Origin: Anaerolineales bacterium
GTDB taxonomy: Bacteria; Chloroflexota; Anaerolineae; JAAEKA01
Length of the DNA stretch: 64,000 bases
Direction: 5' to 3'
Assembly: GCA_020634615.1 (NCBI GenBank)
Contig: JACKBI010000004.1
Coordinates: 248,001 to 312,000 of the forward strand
Part shown: positions 8,970 through 16,480 of the stretch, piece after piece
How the letters are laid out: the number at the start of each line of letters is the position of its first letter
How positions within the stretch are numbered: the stretch's first letter is position 1
Notes under the pieces: generated by a model
The model's input: only the letters and a program-made list of their open reading frames with translations
Databases searched by the model: none
Told to the model about the DNA's origin: nothing
Program-made: the position numbers and the translations under genes

Positions 8970-8999
8970 TTGCTGCACGATTTCTATGGGCTGGATAAT
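8970..8999 (+). promoter_or_regulatory. Possible promoter for the ring-cleaving dioxygenase gene
   Basis: TTGCTG (8970-8975), 18 bp, GATAAT (8994-8999), 42 bp before the start codon at 9042. The boxes are imperfect, so this is a moderate call. Confidence 0.4.
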
Positions 9000-9041
9000 C
9001 TTGAGAACAAAGCAAGAAATAAACAGCAAAAGGAACATTCC

Positions 9042-10001
9042 ATGAAACTTGAGCTTACCGGCATTCACCACCTGACGGCAGTCACTGCGCAGGTACGCCG
9101 CAACCTACAATTCTACACCGACACGCTGGGTATGCGGCTGGTCAAACGTTCTGTCAACCAGGACGATGTCAGCGCATATCATCTCTTCTACGCCGACGGG
9201 TTGGCCAGCCCCGGCAGCGATCTGACCTTTTTTGACTGGCCCCACGTGCCGCAGGAAGGCCGCGGCCGCCAAAGCATCACCCGCACAGGCCTGCGGGTTG
9301 ACAGCCGTGCCAGTCTGGCATGGTGGGTCGACCGGCTGGACGCACACGGCGTCGCAACGGCCGGGATCGGTGAACGCGATGGCCGCGCCGTGCTGGACTT
9401 CGAGGACTTCGAGGGCCAGCGCCTGACGTTGGTTGCCGAAGCGCCGCAGGCAGAGACGCACGTCTGGGAGCGCAGCCCCGTGCCGGCCGAACACCAGATC
9501 CGCGGCCTTGGCCCGGTCACCATGACTGTCGCTCGGCTGGAGCCCACTGAACGCGTGCTGACCCAGGTGATGGGGCTGCGCAAAGAACGCGTCTATCCCG
9601 ATCCCGACAATGACCAGTATTCCGTCCACGTCTTCGCGATGGGCGAAGGCGGCGCGGCGGCCGAGTTGCACGTTTCCGAACGGCCCGACCTGCCCTTTGT
9701 CCAGCCGGGCGCCGGCGGCGTGCATCACGTGGCGTTTCGGGTATCCACCGTTGCCGAACACCAGGAGTGGGAACGGCACCTGAACTCACTGCGTGTCGGA
9801 AACAGCGGCATCATCGACCGCTACTACTTCCGCAGCATCTACTTCCGCGAGCCGAACGGCGTGCTCTTCGAGTTGGCCACCGACGGCCCCGGCTTCGACG
9901 TGGACGAGCCCATGGAGACGCTGGGCGAACGCCTGGCACTGCCCCCGTTCCTCGAACCGCAGCGCGCGGCGATCGAAGCGCAGCTCAAACCGCTGAATTG
10001 A
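9042..10001 (+). CDS. Ring-cleaving dioxygenase, VOC superfamily (MhqO-like)
   Basis: 319 residues made of two vicinal-oxygen-chelate halves: GIHHLTAVTAQVRRNLQFYTDTLGMRLVKR at the N-terminus and LGPVTMTVARLEPTERVLTQVMGL from about residue 160. Metal-ligand positions are visible (HH in IHHLTAV, HH in GGVHHVAF, E in NGVLFELATDGPGF). The C-terminal LPPFLEPQRAAIEAQLKPLN tail is typical of MhqO-type hydroquinone-responsive dioxygenases. The start ATG has an AAAAGGAA ribosome site. It acts in the cytosol on quinone or catechol compounds; the exact substrate is inferred from family. Confidence 0.88.
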   Translation: MKLELTGIHHLTAVTAQVRRNLQFYTDTLGMRLVKRSVNQDDVSAYHLFYADGLASPGSDLTFFDWPHVPQEGRGRQSITRTGLRVDSRASLAWWVDRLDAHGVATAGIGERDGRAVLDFEDFEGQRLTLVAEAPQAETHVWERSPVPAEHQIRGLGPVTMTVARLEPTERVLTQVMGLRKERVYPDPDNDQYSVHVFAMGEGGAAAELHVSERPDLPFVQPGAGGVHHVAFRVSTVAEHQEWERHLNSLRVGNSGIIDRYYFRSIYFREPNGVLFELATDGPGFDVDEPMETLGERLALPPFLEPQRAAIEAQLKPLN

Positions 10002-10026
10002 TTCGCTCCCTGAACTGCAGTCGGGT

Positions 10027-11913
10027 CTAGAAGAACATCAGGGCTACCAGCCCAATCAAGGCGAAGTACATCAGGGGATACGCCCAGTCAAGAATGTCGT
10101 CGATGCGCAAGACGCGCTTGCTCATTCCCTTGGTCTCCAGCCGCTTCATGATGACGTTGTAGAGCAGCACCAGAGCGTTCACGGCAAAGGTGACAGCCAT
10201 GACCGCGTCGAGGAAGGTGACGTAGCCCAGGCGCGGGTAGTTGTCCGCCAGGCTCCAACTGAACGCGATGAACAGCAGGACATTGGCGGCCGATGCCTCG
10301 ATCCGCCGCGTGTAATCGCGCAGGAAGAAGGTGAACCAGGAGATCATGATGATCAGAAGAATCGGCAGGAAGACCTGCAACACATAGTAGTTCATGTGGC
10401 GCGGCGCGCTGAAGCTGAAAGTCATGCGCGACACCGGGTCGTCTGCGGCGCTGGGGGTCACCACGCTCTCAGCGGCGGTGAGGCCGGAGACGATGAACTC
10501 ATCCTCCCCGTGGGCCGGATCGATTTCGGAATAGCCTGCCAACTCGGTCGACGTGTACATGGCGGTCGGATAGAGCAGGTCCAGGTAAATCGGGAAGGTC
10601 TGGTTATCGAAGGGGTATTGCCGAAAGTCGAAGTCGGCCTGAAACGTTGTGCTGAAGCTCTCGGCATAGCGGGCGCGCCCGTCGGACCAGATCGCCGCCG
10701 TCCGGCTCTGGGGCCAGCGATTGCCCAGTTGGTTGAAAAAGGTGAAGGCGGGCCAGCGGCTCCCCACGTCGGACAGGAAGCGATCGACCTCCTTGTCGGA
10801 GTAGAGCTTCACGGTGCAGTCACACGTGTCCGGGCTGAACGCCAGCTCGGGGTCGGTCCAGTCCATGCGTACGCTTGCCAACGCAGTAAAGTTCTCGTTG
10901 GCGGAGTCCACCGCGGCGATCCGCAGTATCTTCAAACCGGTCTCAACTACGATGGGAGCCTCCAGGACGCGATCGCCTTGCGGCTCGGCTTGTCCGGTCA
11001 GTACATCAGGCTCGTTCGACCCCACCAACAGCCGATAGTCGCCTTCCGTCACGGTCCCGTCCGGCAGAGCCGCGGCCCGGACGTCAATGGTGTAGCCAAC
11101 GGCGCTCTCCGTCAGCGTGTGCTCAAGACTCGCCACCGGCGTCTGGCTGTCCAGGTTGCTTGCTTCCACGGCCTTGCCGCCGAAATCGCGCAGGATGACT
11201 ACCGGGATCAGGTTGCCAGACGTGGCCTCGGCATAGACGCTCAGGGTCTGGCCGGCATCCATGTCAACCAGTCGCAGGCTCGCAGCGGGAGCGCTGGCCG
11301 TCAGAGTTCCCGATGTTTCTTCGACCGACGCTGCCAGACCTGTGGCGCCTGAAAGCCGCACCGCGATGGGATCCGCGGTCGATTCACCTGCTCCGGCGGG
11401 TGCGTTGAGGCCAACCTCAAGTTCGTAGTCGCCCGCAGTCGCCCGCCCGAAGTTCGAGAGCGAGCCGCCAGCCAACAGCACGTAGTCGCCAGAAGCCGGA
11501 ACGACGTACTCCAGGAGCGCTGCATACCCTTCGCCGCCATCGTCATCCCAGGCCAGGAAATTCTGGTTCCTGGCTGTATTCACGGCCTCAGAGACCTGCT
11601 CGCCGTCTGCGATGAGGCGGTCGGTTTCCGCACGGTATCTGTCCAGCACCTCATCGGGCGGCGCGCTATCATCGATGATGCCGAGCACCGGATCCAGATT
11701 GCCCGAAGTTGTCCTCATGGAAACAGTCAGCCGATCGCCTGCCCGCAGGTCCTGGAGAAGATATGCATGCATCTCGCTGCCATGGAGCCGCGCCGTGATG
11801 CGCTGGTCGCGTCCCGGCTGGTCCTGGGCGGAAACAGGGACAGTGACGCCGAGGGCGGTCGCCAACAGAAACATCAATACGATGAGCAGGCTGAATCGAG
11901 GACGAAGTTTCAT
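10027..11913 (-). CDS. Prokaryotic pentameric ligand-gated ion channel (Cys-loop receptor homolog) with large N-terminal extension
   Basis: 628 residues from ATG 11913 (AGGATC upstream). Signal peptide about 1-28. Two beta-rich, PPC-like modules fill about residues 30-340. The agonist-binding beta-sandwich follows, with the hallmark Pro-loop YPFDNQTFPI. Four membrane helices from about residue 507 match the family: M1 MNYYVLQVFLPILLIIMISW, M2 RIEASAANVLLFIAFSW, M3 LDAVMAVTFAVNALVLLYN, M4 WAYPLMYFALIGLVALMFF. As in other bacterial members, the Cys-loop cysteines are absent; a CDC triplet sits in the binding domain instead. A known bacterial relative, DeCLIC, also carries extra N-terminal jelly-roll domains. 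Ligand unknown. Confidence 0.9.
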   Translation of the reverse strand: MKLRPRFSLLIVLMFLLATALGVTVPVSAQDQPGRDQRITARLHGSEMHAYLLQDLRAGDRLTVSMRTTSGNLDPVLGIIDDSAPPDEVLDRYRAETDRLIADGEQVSEAVNTARNQNFLAWDDDGGEGYAALLEYVVPASGDYVLLAGGSLSNFGRATAGDYELEVGLNAPAGAGESTADPIAVRLSGATGLAASVEETSGTLTASAPAASLRLVDMDAGQTLSVYAEATSGNLIPVVILRDFGGKAVEASNLDSQTPVASLEHTLTESAVGYTIDVRAAALPDGTVTEGDYRLLVGSNEPDVLTGQAEPQGDRVLEAPIVVETGLKILRIAAVDSANENFTALASVRMDWTDPELAFSPDTCDCTVKLYSDKEVDRFLSDVGSRWPAFTFFNQLGNRWPQSRTAAIWSDGRARYAESFSTTFQADFDFRQYPFDNQTFPIYLDLLYPTAMYTSTELAGYSEIDPAHGEDEFIVSGLTAAESVVTPSAADDPVSRMTFSFSAPRHMNYYVLQVFLPILLIIMISWFTFFLRDYTRRIEASAANVLLFIAFSWSLADNYPRLGYVTFLDAVMAVTFAVNALVLLYNVIMKRLETKGMSKRVLRIDDILDWAYPLMYFALIGLVALMFF

Positions 11914-11980
11914 GGTTGATCCTGTGACTGGTGCGAAAGAATGGTGAAGCGGCTGAGGCACGCGAAGTACGGACACATGG

Positions 11981-12009
11981 ATTGTATCCGACCTGATTCG
12001 CAGCTGCAA
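11981..12009 (-). promoter_or_regulatory. Promoter for the ligand-gated channel gene
   Basis: On the minus strand TTGCAG (12009-12004), a 17-bp spacer, then TACAAT (11986-11981), 68 bp before the channel start codon. Confidence 0.6.
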
Positions 12010-12132
12010 CTTGTTCCACGCCGCGTACAGCAGGCAGCGGGCCACAGGCAGATCTGGCCATAGATGAGTCGGTGCCGGCGCGCCGAGAAACCAACATCGG
12101 CTTCAAGGGTGTAAGGCCGGGTGCGCCGCGGT

Positions 12133-12161
12133 TTGTCCTCTGCTCCAGGATCATCTATACT
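12133..12161 (+). promoter_or_regulatory. Promoter for the tyrosine phosphatase gene
   Basis: TTGTCC (12133-12138), 17-bp spacer, TATACT (12156-12161), about 90 bp before the start codon at 12251. It is divergent from the channel promoter. Confidence 0.5.
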
Positions 12162-12250
12162 TGGCGGGTGTTCTCATCGCGGTTCGGCTTGTCCATTCCC
12201 GGCCACCCGCAACGTGCGCTTCCATTCACCACAGCAGGAGCTTCATACAC

Positions 12251-13054
12251 ATGTCCACTTCCGCCAATCTGCAACCAGACATTCCGTCCATCCCCAACCT
12301 GCGCGACCTGGGCGGGCACATGACGAGCGACGGCCGGCGCGTGCGCAGCGGGTTGATCTACCGCTCTGAACAACTGAGCGGCGTCACTGCCGCCGATATG
12401 CCGGCCTTTGAAGGCTTGGGGCTGAACAAGATCTACGATCTGCGCACGGCCGATGAACGGGCCTTGCAGCCCGACCGCGTGCCGGTCGGCGCTGAGGATG
12501 TCATCGAAGACGTGTTGGCCGACGAGAAGGGCGCCGCGCCGGCCCAGCTTCTCAATCTGTTGGGTGATCCCGCAGCTGCCAACGCGACGTTGGGGGACGG
12601 CAAGGCTGCCAGGATGTTCGCCAAGGGGTATGCCGATGTGGTCAGCCTGCCCAGCGCGCGCCAGGGTTTTGCCGACATGTTCAGCGAGCTGGCGAACAGC
12701 GCCAACTTGCCGGCGCTGTTCCACTGCACCACCGGCAAGGACCGCACCGGGTGGGCCGCAGCAGCCCTGCTGACGCTGTTCGGCGTGCCCGAAGAGGCAG
12801 TATTCCAGGACTACCTGCTCAGCAACGACTTCATCCTGCCCGAATACCGGGCGCTGATCGACAAGTATGTTGCGTTGGGCGTTCAGGAGGAGATACTGAT
12901 CTCGATCCTGGGTGTGCGCCAGGAATATCTGGAGGAGTCGTTCCGGGTGATGCGCGACCAGTTCGGCGGCATCGAGGGGTATTTCGCCGAGGGGCTTGGG
13001 ATCGATCCTGCTGGCCAGCAGGCGCTGCGCGAGCAGTTTCTCGAACAGGTGTAG
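12251..13054 (+). CDS. Tyrosine-protein phosphatase (bacterial PTP-like)
   Basis: 267 residues. The catalytic P-loop HCTTGKDRTG (residues 158-167, C159 nucleophile, R165) fits CX5R phosphatases. The N-terminal NLRDLGG and GLIYRSEQLS motifs are those of the Y_phosphatase3 / IphP-like family, and YDLRTADER carries the general-acid region. Members dephosphorylate protein tyrosines or phosphoinositides in the cytosol or outside; no signal peptide is seen here. The gene ends before a strong hairpin and is convergent with the LLM oxidoreductase gene. Confidence 0.88.
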   Translation: MSTSANLQPDIPSIPNLRDLGGHMTSDGRRVRSGLIYRSEQLSGVTAADMPAFEGLGLNKIYDLRTADERALQPDRVPVGAEDVIEDVLADEKGAAPAQLLNLLGDPAAANATLGDGKAARMFAKGYADVVSLPSARQGFADMFSELANSANLPALFHCTTGKDRTGWAAAALLTLFGVPEEAVFQDYLLSNDFILPEYRALIDKYVALGVQEEILISILGVRQEYLEESFRVMRDQFGGIEGYFAEGLGIDPAGQQALREQFLEQV

Positions 13055-13091
13055 TGCTCAAGACCAGTCCGTGACAGGATGGCCGTTGCCC

Positions 13092-13153
13092 GCGTGAAGC
13101 GCGAAATGTGAACGTGGCAGACCGTAGTTGGTCTGCCACGTTCACGTTTCACG
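13092..13153. terminator. Long bidirectional hairpin between convergent genes
   Basis: A perfect 16-bp inverted repeat (13108-13123 with 13130-13145, arm GTGAACGTGGCAGACC) with a 6-nt loop is extended by an outer GCGTGA/TCACGC pair. There is no clear U tract, so it may be a terminator, a transcript-end stabiliser or a dispersed palindrome. Confidence 0.65.
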
Positions 13154-13209
13154 CCGGAGCGGTTGCCGACAAAACCGGCGCCGCGCCGCGCCGCGCCGCT
13201 ACCCAGCCT

Positions 13210-14094
13210 CTAGAGTTCCGCCACGGCCGGGATGATCTCGCTGGCAAAGGTTTCCAGCGGCTCGATCTTGTAGACATCCGGCATGTTGAAGATCGCATGG
13301 GTGAATCCCATGGCAGACAGATCCTGAATGCGCCTGATGACGCCGTCTACCGTATCCTTGCCGGAAAGATGCACGGTGCCGAGAGTCGTTTTCTCGACGC
13401 TGTCGTAGTCACGTCCCAACGTCTCGCAGTGGTCTTTGAGGGAGTCGAGCGACTTCTGCATATTTTGCCTGCCGACCCAGTCGCCGATGTTGCAGGCATC
13501 GGCATATTGAGCCACCATGCGCAGCGTCTTCTTCGGCCCTGTGCCGCCGATCATGATGCGCGGATGGGGCTGCGCGAGCGGGCGCGGATTGTTGGTGATC
13601 GCCGGGGCCGAGAGATGCGTGCCTTCGAAAGAAGTCTCATCGCCAGCCCAGAGCGCCTTCGCCAGCCTCAGATTGTCCTCCAGCAGCTCGAAGCGCTCGG
13701 CGGTTGACGGGTAGGGGATCCCGTAGCCGCGCGCCTCGTCCTCGTACCACCCCGCACCGATGCCAAGATAGGCGCGCCCACCGGAGACAATGTCCAGGGT
13801 GTTGACCATCTTCATCAGCACCGAGGGATGGCGGTAGATGACGCCCGTCACCAGCGCGCCGAGATAGGCTCGTTCCGTCAGCCCGGCCAGGTAGCCGAGC
13901 ACCGTGTAGCTCTCCAGCATCGGGTCGGTGTAGGCCTCGCCAAACAGCCCCTTGATCTGGTAGTAGTGGTCCATCACCCAGAAGCTGTAAAAACCCGCAT
14001 CCTCGGCGGTGGTGACGATCTCCTTCAGCTTGGGCCGGATTGCGGCTGTGCCGCCGGGATACTTGAAAGATGGAATCTGTAGTCCGATGTGCAT
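13210..14094 (-). CDS. LLM-class (luciferase-like) flavin/F420-dependent oxidoreductase
   Basis: 294 residues from ATG 14094, preceded by AAGGAG. The TIM-barrel LLM pattern is clear: MHIGLQIPSF, AEDAGFYSFWVMDHYYQ, SGGRAYLGIGAGWYEDEARGYGIPYPS, and PRIMIGGTGPKKTLRMVAQYADACNIGD. The last two are typical of the F420-dependent subgroup found in Actinobacteria and Chloroflexota. Substrate unknown. It is the last gene of an aldo/keto reductase - cupin - LLM operon; the cupin stop is 2 bp upstream of this start. Confidence 0.88.
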   Translation of the reverse strand: MHIGLQIPSFKYPGGTAAIRPKLKEIVTTAEDAGFYSFWVMDHYYQIKGLFGEAYTDPMLESYTVLGYLAGLTERAYLGALVTGVIYRHPSVLMKMVNTLDIVSGGRAYLGIGAGWYEDEARGYGIPYPSTAERFELLEDNLRLAKALWAGDETSFEGTHLSAPAITNNPRPLAQPHPRIMIGGTGPKKTLRMVAQYADACNIGDWVGRQNMQKSLDSLKDHCETLGRDYDSVEKTTLGTVHLSGKDTVDGVIRRIQDLSAMGFTHAIFNMPDVYKIEPLETFASEIIPAVAEL

Positions 14095-14096
14095 GG

Positions 14097-14498
14097 TCAA
14101 TCTCCTTGTCGATACTGTTGGTCGCTGACGTGTTCCATCCAATCGACGGCTTTGCCGTCGAGGTATTCATGAATCGCTGTGTGGCTCATGGCGGTGGTGA
14201 GTGAGGCGCCGTGCCAGTGCTTCTCGCCGGCCGCAAACTGGACCACGTCGCCGGGATACACTTCCTCGACCGGGCCACCCCAACGCTGCACGCGGCCACA
14301 GCCGGCGGTGATGATCAGGGTTTGCCCCAGCGGGTGGGTGTGCCACGCCGTGCGCGCGCCCGGCTCGAAGGTCACGCTGACGCCGCCCACGCGGCCTGGT
14401 TCGGCAGCGTCAAACAGCGGATCGATCCGCACCGCGCCAGTGAACCAGTCGGCCGATCCTTGCGCCGAAGCCTGTGAGCCAATTCGTTTGATTTCCAT
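14097..14498 (-). CDS. Cupin-domain protein
   Basis: 133 residues with one cupin barrel. Motif 1 is GARTAWHTHPLGQTLIITAGCG (two His plus Gln) and motif 2 is YPGDVVQFAAGEKHWHGA. It resembles small 4-carboxymuconolactone-decarboxylase-associated or quercetinase-like cupins (family resemblance only). A GGAG ribosome site precedes the ATG. It lies 17 bp after the aldo/keto reductase and 2 bp before the LLM gene, so a shared redox role with both is plausible. Confidence 0.85.
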   Translation of the reverse strand: MEIKRIGSQASAQGSADWFTGAVRIDPLFDAAEPGRVGGVSVTFEPGARTAWHTHPLGQTLIITAGCGRVQRWGGPVEEVYPGDVVQFAAGEKHWHGASLTTAMSHTAIHEYLDGKAVDWMEHVSDQQYRQGD

Positions 14499-14515
14499 AT
14501 CTCCACACCATTTCT

Positions 14516-15484
14516 CTAATATCGGTGCCCGACCACGCTGATCTGCGCCATTGCATCTCTGATCTCGCCGAGGTCGGCCGCCGTCAACTCGACGTCCAGT
14601 GCGCCCAGGTTCTCGTCCAGGCGGTGCAGCTTGCGCGTGCCGGGAATGGGGACGATCCAGGGCTTCTGAGCCAGCAGCCAGGCCAGGGCAATCTGGGCCG
14701 GCGTGGCATGCTTGGCTGTGCCGATGCGCTCCAGCAGATCGATCACAGCCCGGTTGGCCTCAATCGCTTCATCCGTAAAGCGCGGATTCTTGTAACGAAT
14801 GTCGTTTTCGGCGAAGGTGGTCTCCTTTGTAACCTTGCCGGTCAGATAGCCGCGGCCCAGCGGGCTGTACGGGACCAAACCGATGCCAAGCTCTTCGCAA
14901 GCTGCCAGGACGCCGTTTTCCTCGATCTCTGTCCACCAGATCGAATACTCGCTCTGAAGCGCCGCTACCGGCTGCACCGCGTGCGCGCGGTGGATTTGCT
15001 CGGCGCTGGACTCGGAAAGCCCGAAGTACCTGACCTTGCCCTCCTGAATCAGGTCTTTCACTGCGCCGGCCACATCCTCGGTCGGCACATTCGGATCGGG
15101 CCGGTGCTGGTAGAACAGGTCGATCGCCTCGACCCGCAGCCGCTTGAGCGATTCTTCAGCAACCCGCCTGATCTGCTCAGGGCGACTGTCCGGTCCGTAC
15201 TTGGTATAAGGCCCCTCATCAGGACCATGCCGCCAGCCAAACTTGGTGGCAATCATCACTTGGCCGCGGAACGGCTCCAGCGCCTCGCCCACCAGTTCCT
15301 CGTTGGTAAACGGGCCGTAGACCTCCGCGGTGTCGAAGAAGGTGATGCCGCGTTCAACTGCCGAGTGAAGGAACGAGATCATCTCCTGCTTGTCGGTTGG
15401 ATGGTCGCCAAAGCTCATGCGCATGCAGCCGAGCCCCAGCGCCGAGACCTCCAGGCCGCTGTTCCCAAGTATTCGCTGTTGCAT
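14516..15484 (-). CDS. Aldo/keto reductase
   Basis: 322 residues. ATG 15484 is preferred over a GTG nine bases upstream because it sits about 9 nt from an AAAGGAG site. The AKR (beta/alpha)8 signatures are present: GITFFDTAEVYG (catalytic D and Y), MIATKFGW (K), VDLFYQHRPDP-type strand with His, GLVPYSPLGRGYLTGK, and IPGTRKLHRLDENLGA for NADP binding. It resembles the YhdN/IolS-type AKR13 reductases that reduce sugar-derived or aliphatic aldehydes. It leads the AKR-cupin-LLM operon. Confidence 0.92.
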   Translation of the reverse strand: MQQRILGNSGLEVSALGLGCMRMSFGDHPTDKQEMISFLHSAVERGITFFDTAEVYGPFTNEELVGEALEPFRGQVMIATKFGWRHGPDEGPYTKYGPDSRPEQIRRVAEESLKRLRVEAIDLFYQHRPDPNVPTEDVAGAVKDLIQEGKVRYFGLSESSAEQIHRAHAVQPVAALQSEYSIWWTEIEENGVLAACEELGIGLVPYSPLGRGYLTGKVTKETTFAENDIRYKNPRFTDEAIEANRAVIDLLERIGTAKHATPAQIALAWLLAQKPWIVPIPGTRKLHRLDENLGALDVELTAADLGEIRDAMAQISVVGHRY

Positions 15485-15666
15485 TTCCTGCACTCCTTTG
15501 TTTGATGGGCGGGTTGGGTCACGAACGACAATTCATCCCCGTTGCGGTGGCAACGAAATCGTCCCGCTCGCCGCTCAGGGTATTCTACCACAATGGAGCG
15601 CGACAAAGTATGACGATCCTCACCAATCGCTGAACGCCTCTGCACTCCCCCGCAACAGACAAAACG

Positions 15667-16344
15667 TCAGGCGCTGTCCAGCAGGCGCTGGAAAGCCTCT
15701 ACCCCCAATTGGTCCAGCCGCTCGACCACGATATCAGCGGCCCCCAGCGCCTCAGCGGGGTTGGTGGTGGCGACGGCGATGCAGCGCATGCCGGCGTTCT
15801 TTGCTGCTCCGACCCCGACCAGCGCATCCTCCATCACCACGCACTGCCGCGGCGGCACGCCGATGCGTTCGGCAGCCCGCAGAAATACGGCCGGATCAGG
15901 CTTGCTGGGCAGTCCTGTGCCCGAAACCACCGCGGCGAAGTAGGGGCGCAGCTTCAGCTCGTCCAGCATCAGGTCGATGTTGGCGGGCGGCGCGGACGAG
16001 GCCAGCGCCTGGCGTGCGCCGGCGTTCCGCAGCCGTTCCAGCCAGTCCATGACGCCCGGCAGCGCCCGCACGTTGCCGCGCAGCAGGCCGCGAAACAGCG
16101 TCTCCTTGCGCTCGGCCACCGCATCGACCAAAGCTGCGTCAGCCCGGTCGTCGGTCAAGACGGCCAGCACACCCTCGTTGGTCATGCCAAAGGTGCGCCG
16201 GAACTTGTCGGGCGAAAACGGGATGCCGAACTCGGGCAGCGCCATCTGCCACGACCGGTAATGAAAATCGCCCGTATCGACGATGGTGCCGTCCAGGTCC
16301 CAAAGAACGCCGAAGGGGGAGGGGAGTGCGAGAGAGGAAGTCAT
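15667..16344 (-). CDS. HAD-family sugar-phosphate phosphatase / beta-phosphoglucomutase-like
   Basis: 225 residues from ATG 16344. HAD motifs in order: DLDGTIVDTG (motif I), LASSAPPANID (motif II, S/T), KPDPAVFLRAAERIG (motif III, K) and VVMEDALVGVGAAKNAGM (motif IV). A helical cap lies between I and II, as in beta-phosphoglucomutase and sugar-phosphatases. It would act on a small phosphosugar in the cytosol. It is the distal gene of the L-fucose isomerase cluster, consistent with clearing or interconverting deoxysugar phosphates (inference). Confidence 0.88.
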   Translation of the reverse strand: MTSSLALPSPFGVLWDLDGTIVDTGDFHYRSWQMALPEFGIPFSPDKFRRTFGMTNEGVLAVLTDDRADAALVDAVAERKETLFRGLLRGNVRALPGVMDWLERLRNAGARQALASSAPPANIDLMLDELKLRPYFAAVVSGTGLPSKPDPAVFLRAAERIGVPPRQCVVMEDALVGVGAAKNAGMRCIAVATTNPAEALGAADIVVERLDQLGVEAFQRLLDSA

Positions 16345-16355
16345 GTTTTCGGAAT

Positions 16356-16480
16356 TAGTGACAAGATGACAAGATAAAGGGGTGACAAGGTGATCGGCGC
16401 CGGTCACCCTGTCCACTTCGCTTCGCTACGGGATGCTTCGCAATCGCCTTGTCACCCTGTCACCCGGTCATCCGATAATC
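16356..16480. repeat. Word-repeat palindrome (GTGACAAG / CTTGTCAC)
   Basis: The spacer between the HAD and fucose isomerase genes holds reiterations of the words TGACAAG/GGTGACAAGG on the left and their complements CCTTGTCACCCTGTCACCC on the right. It could fold into an imperfect stem of about 30 bp. No gene is seen in it. Confidence 0.7.
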
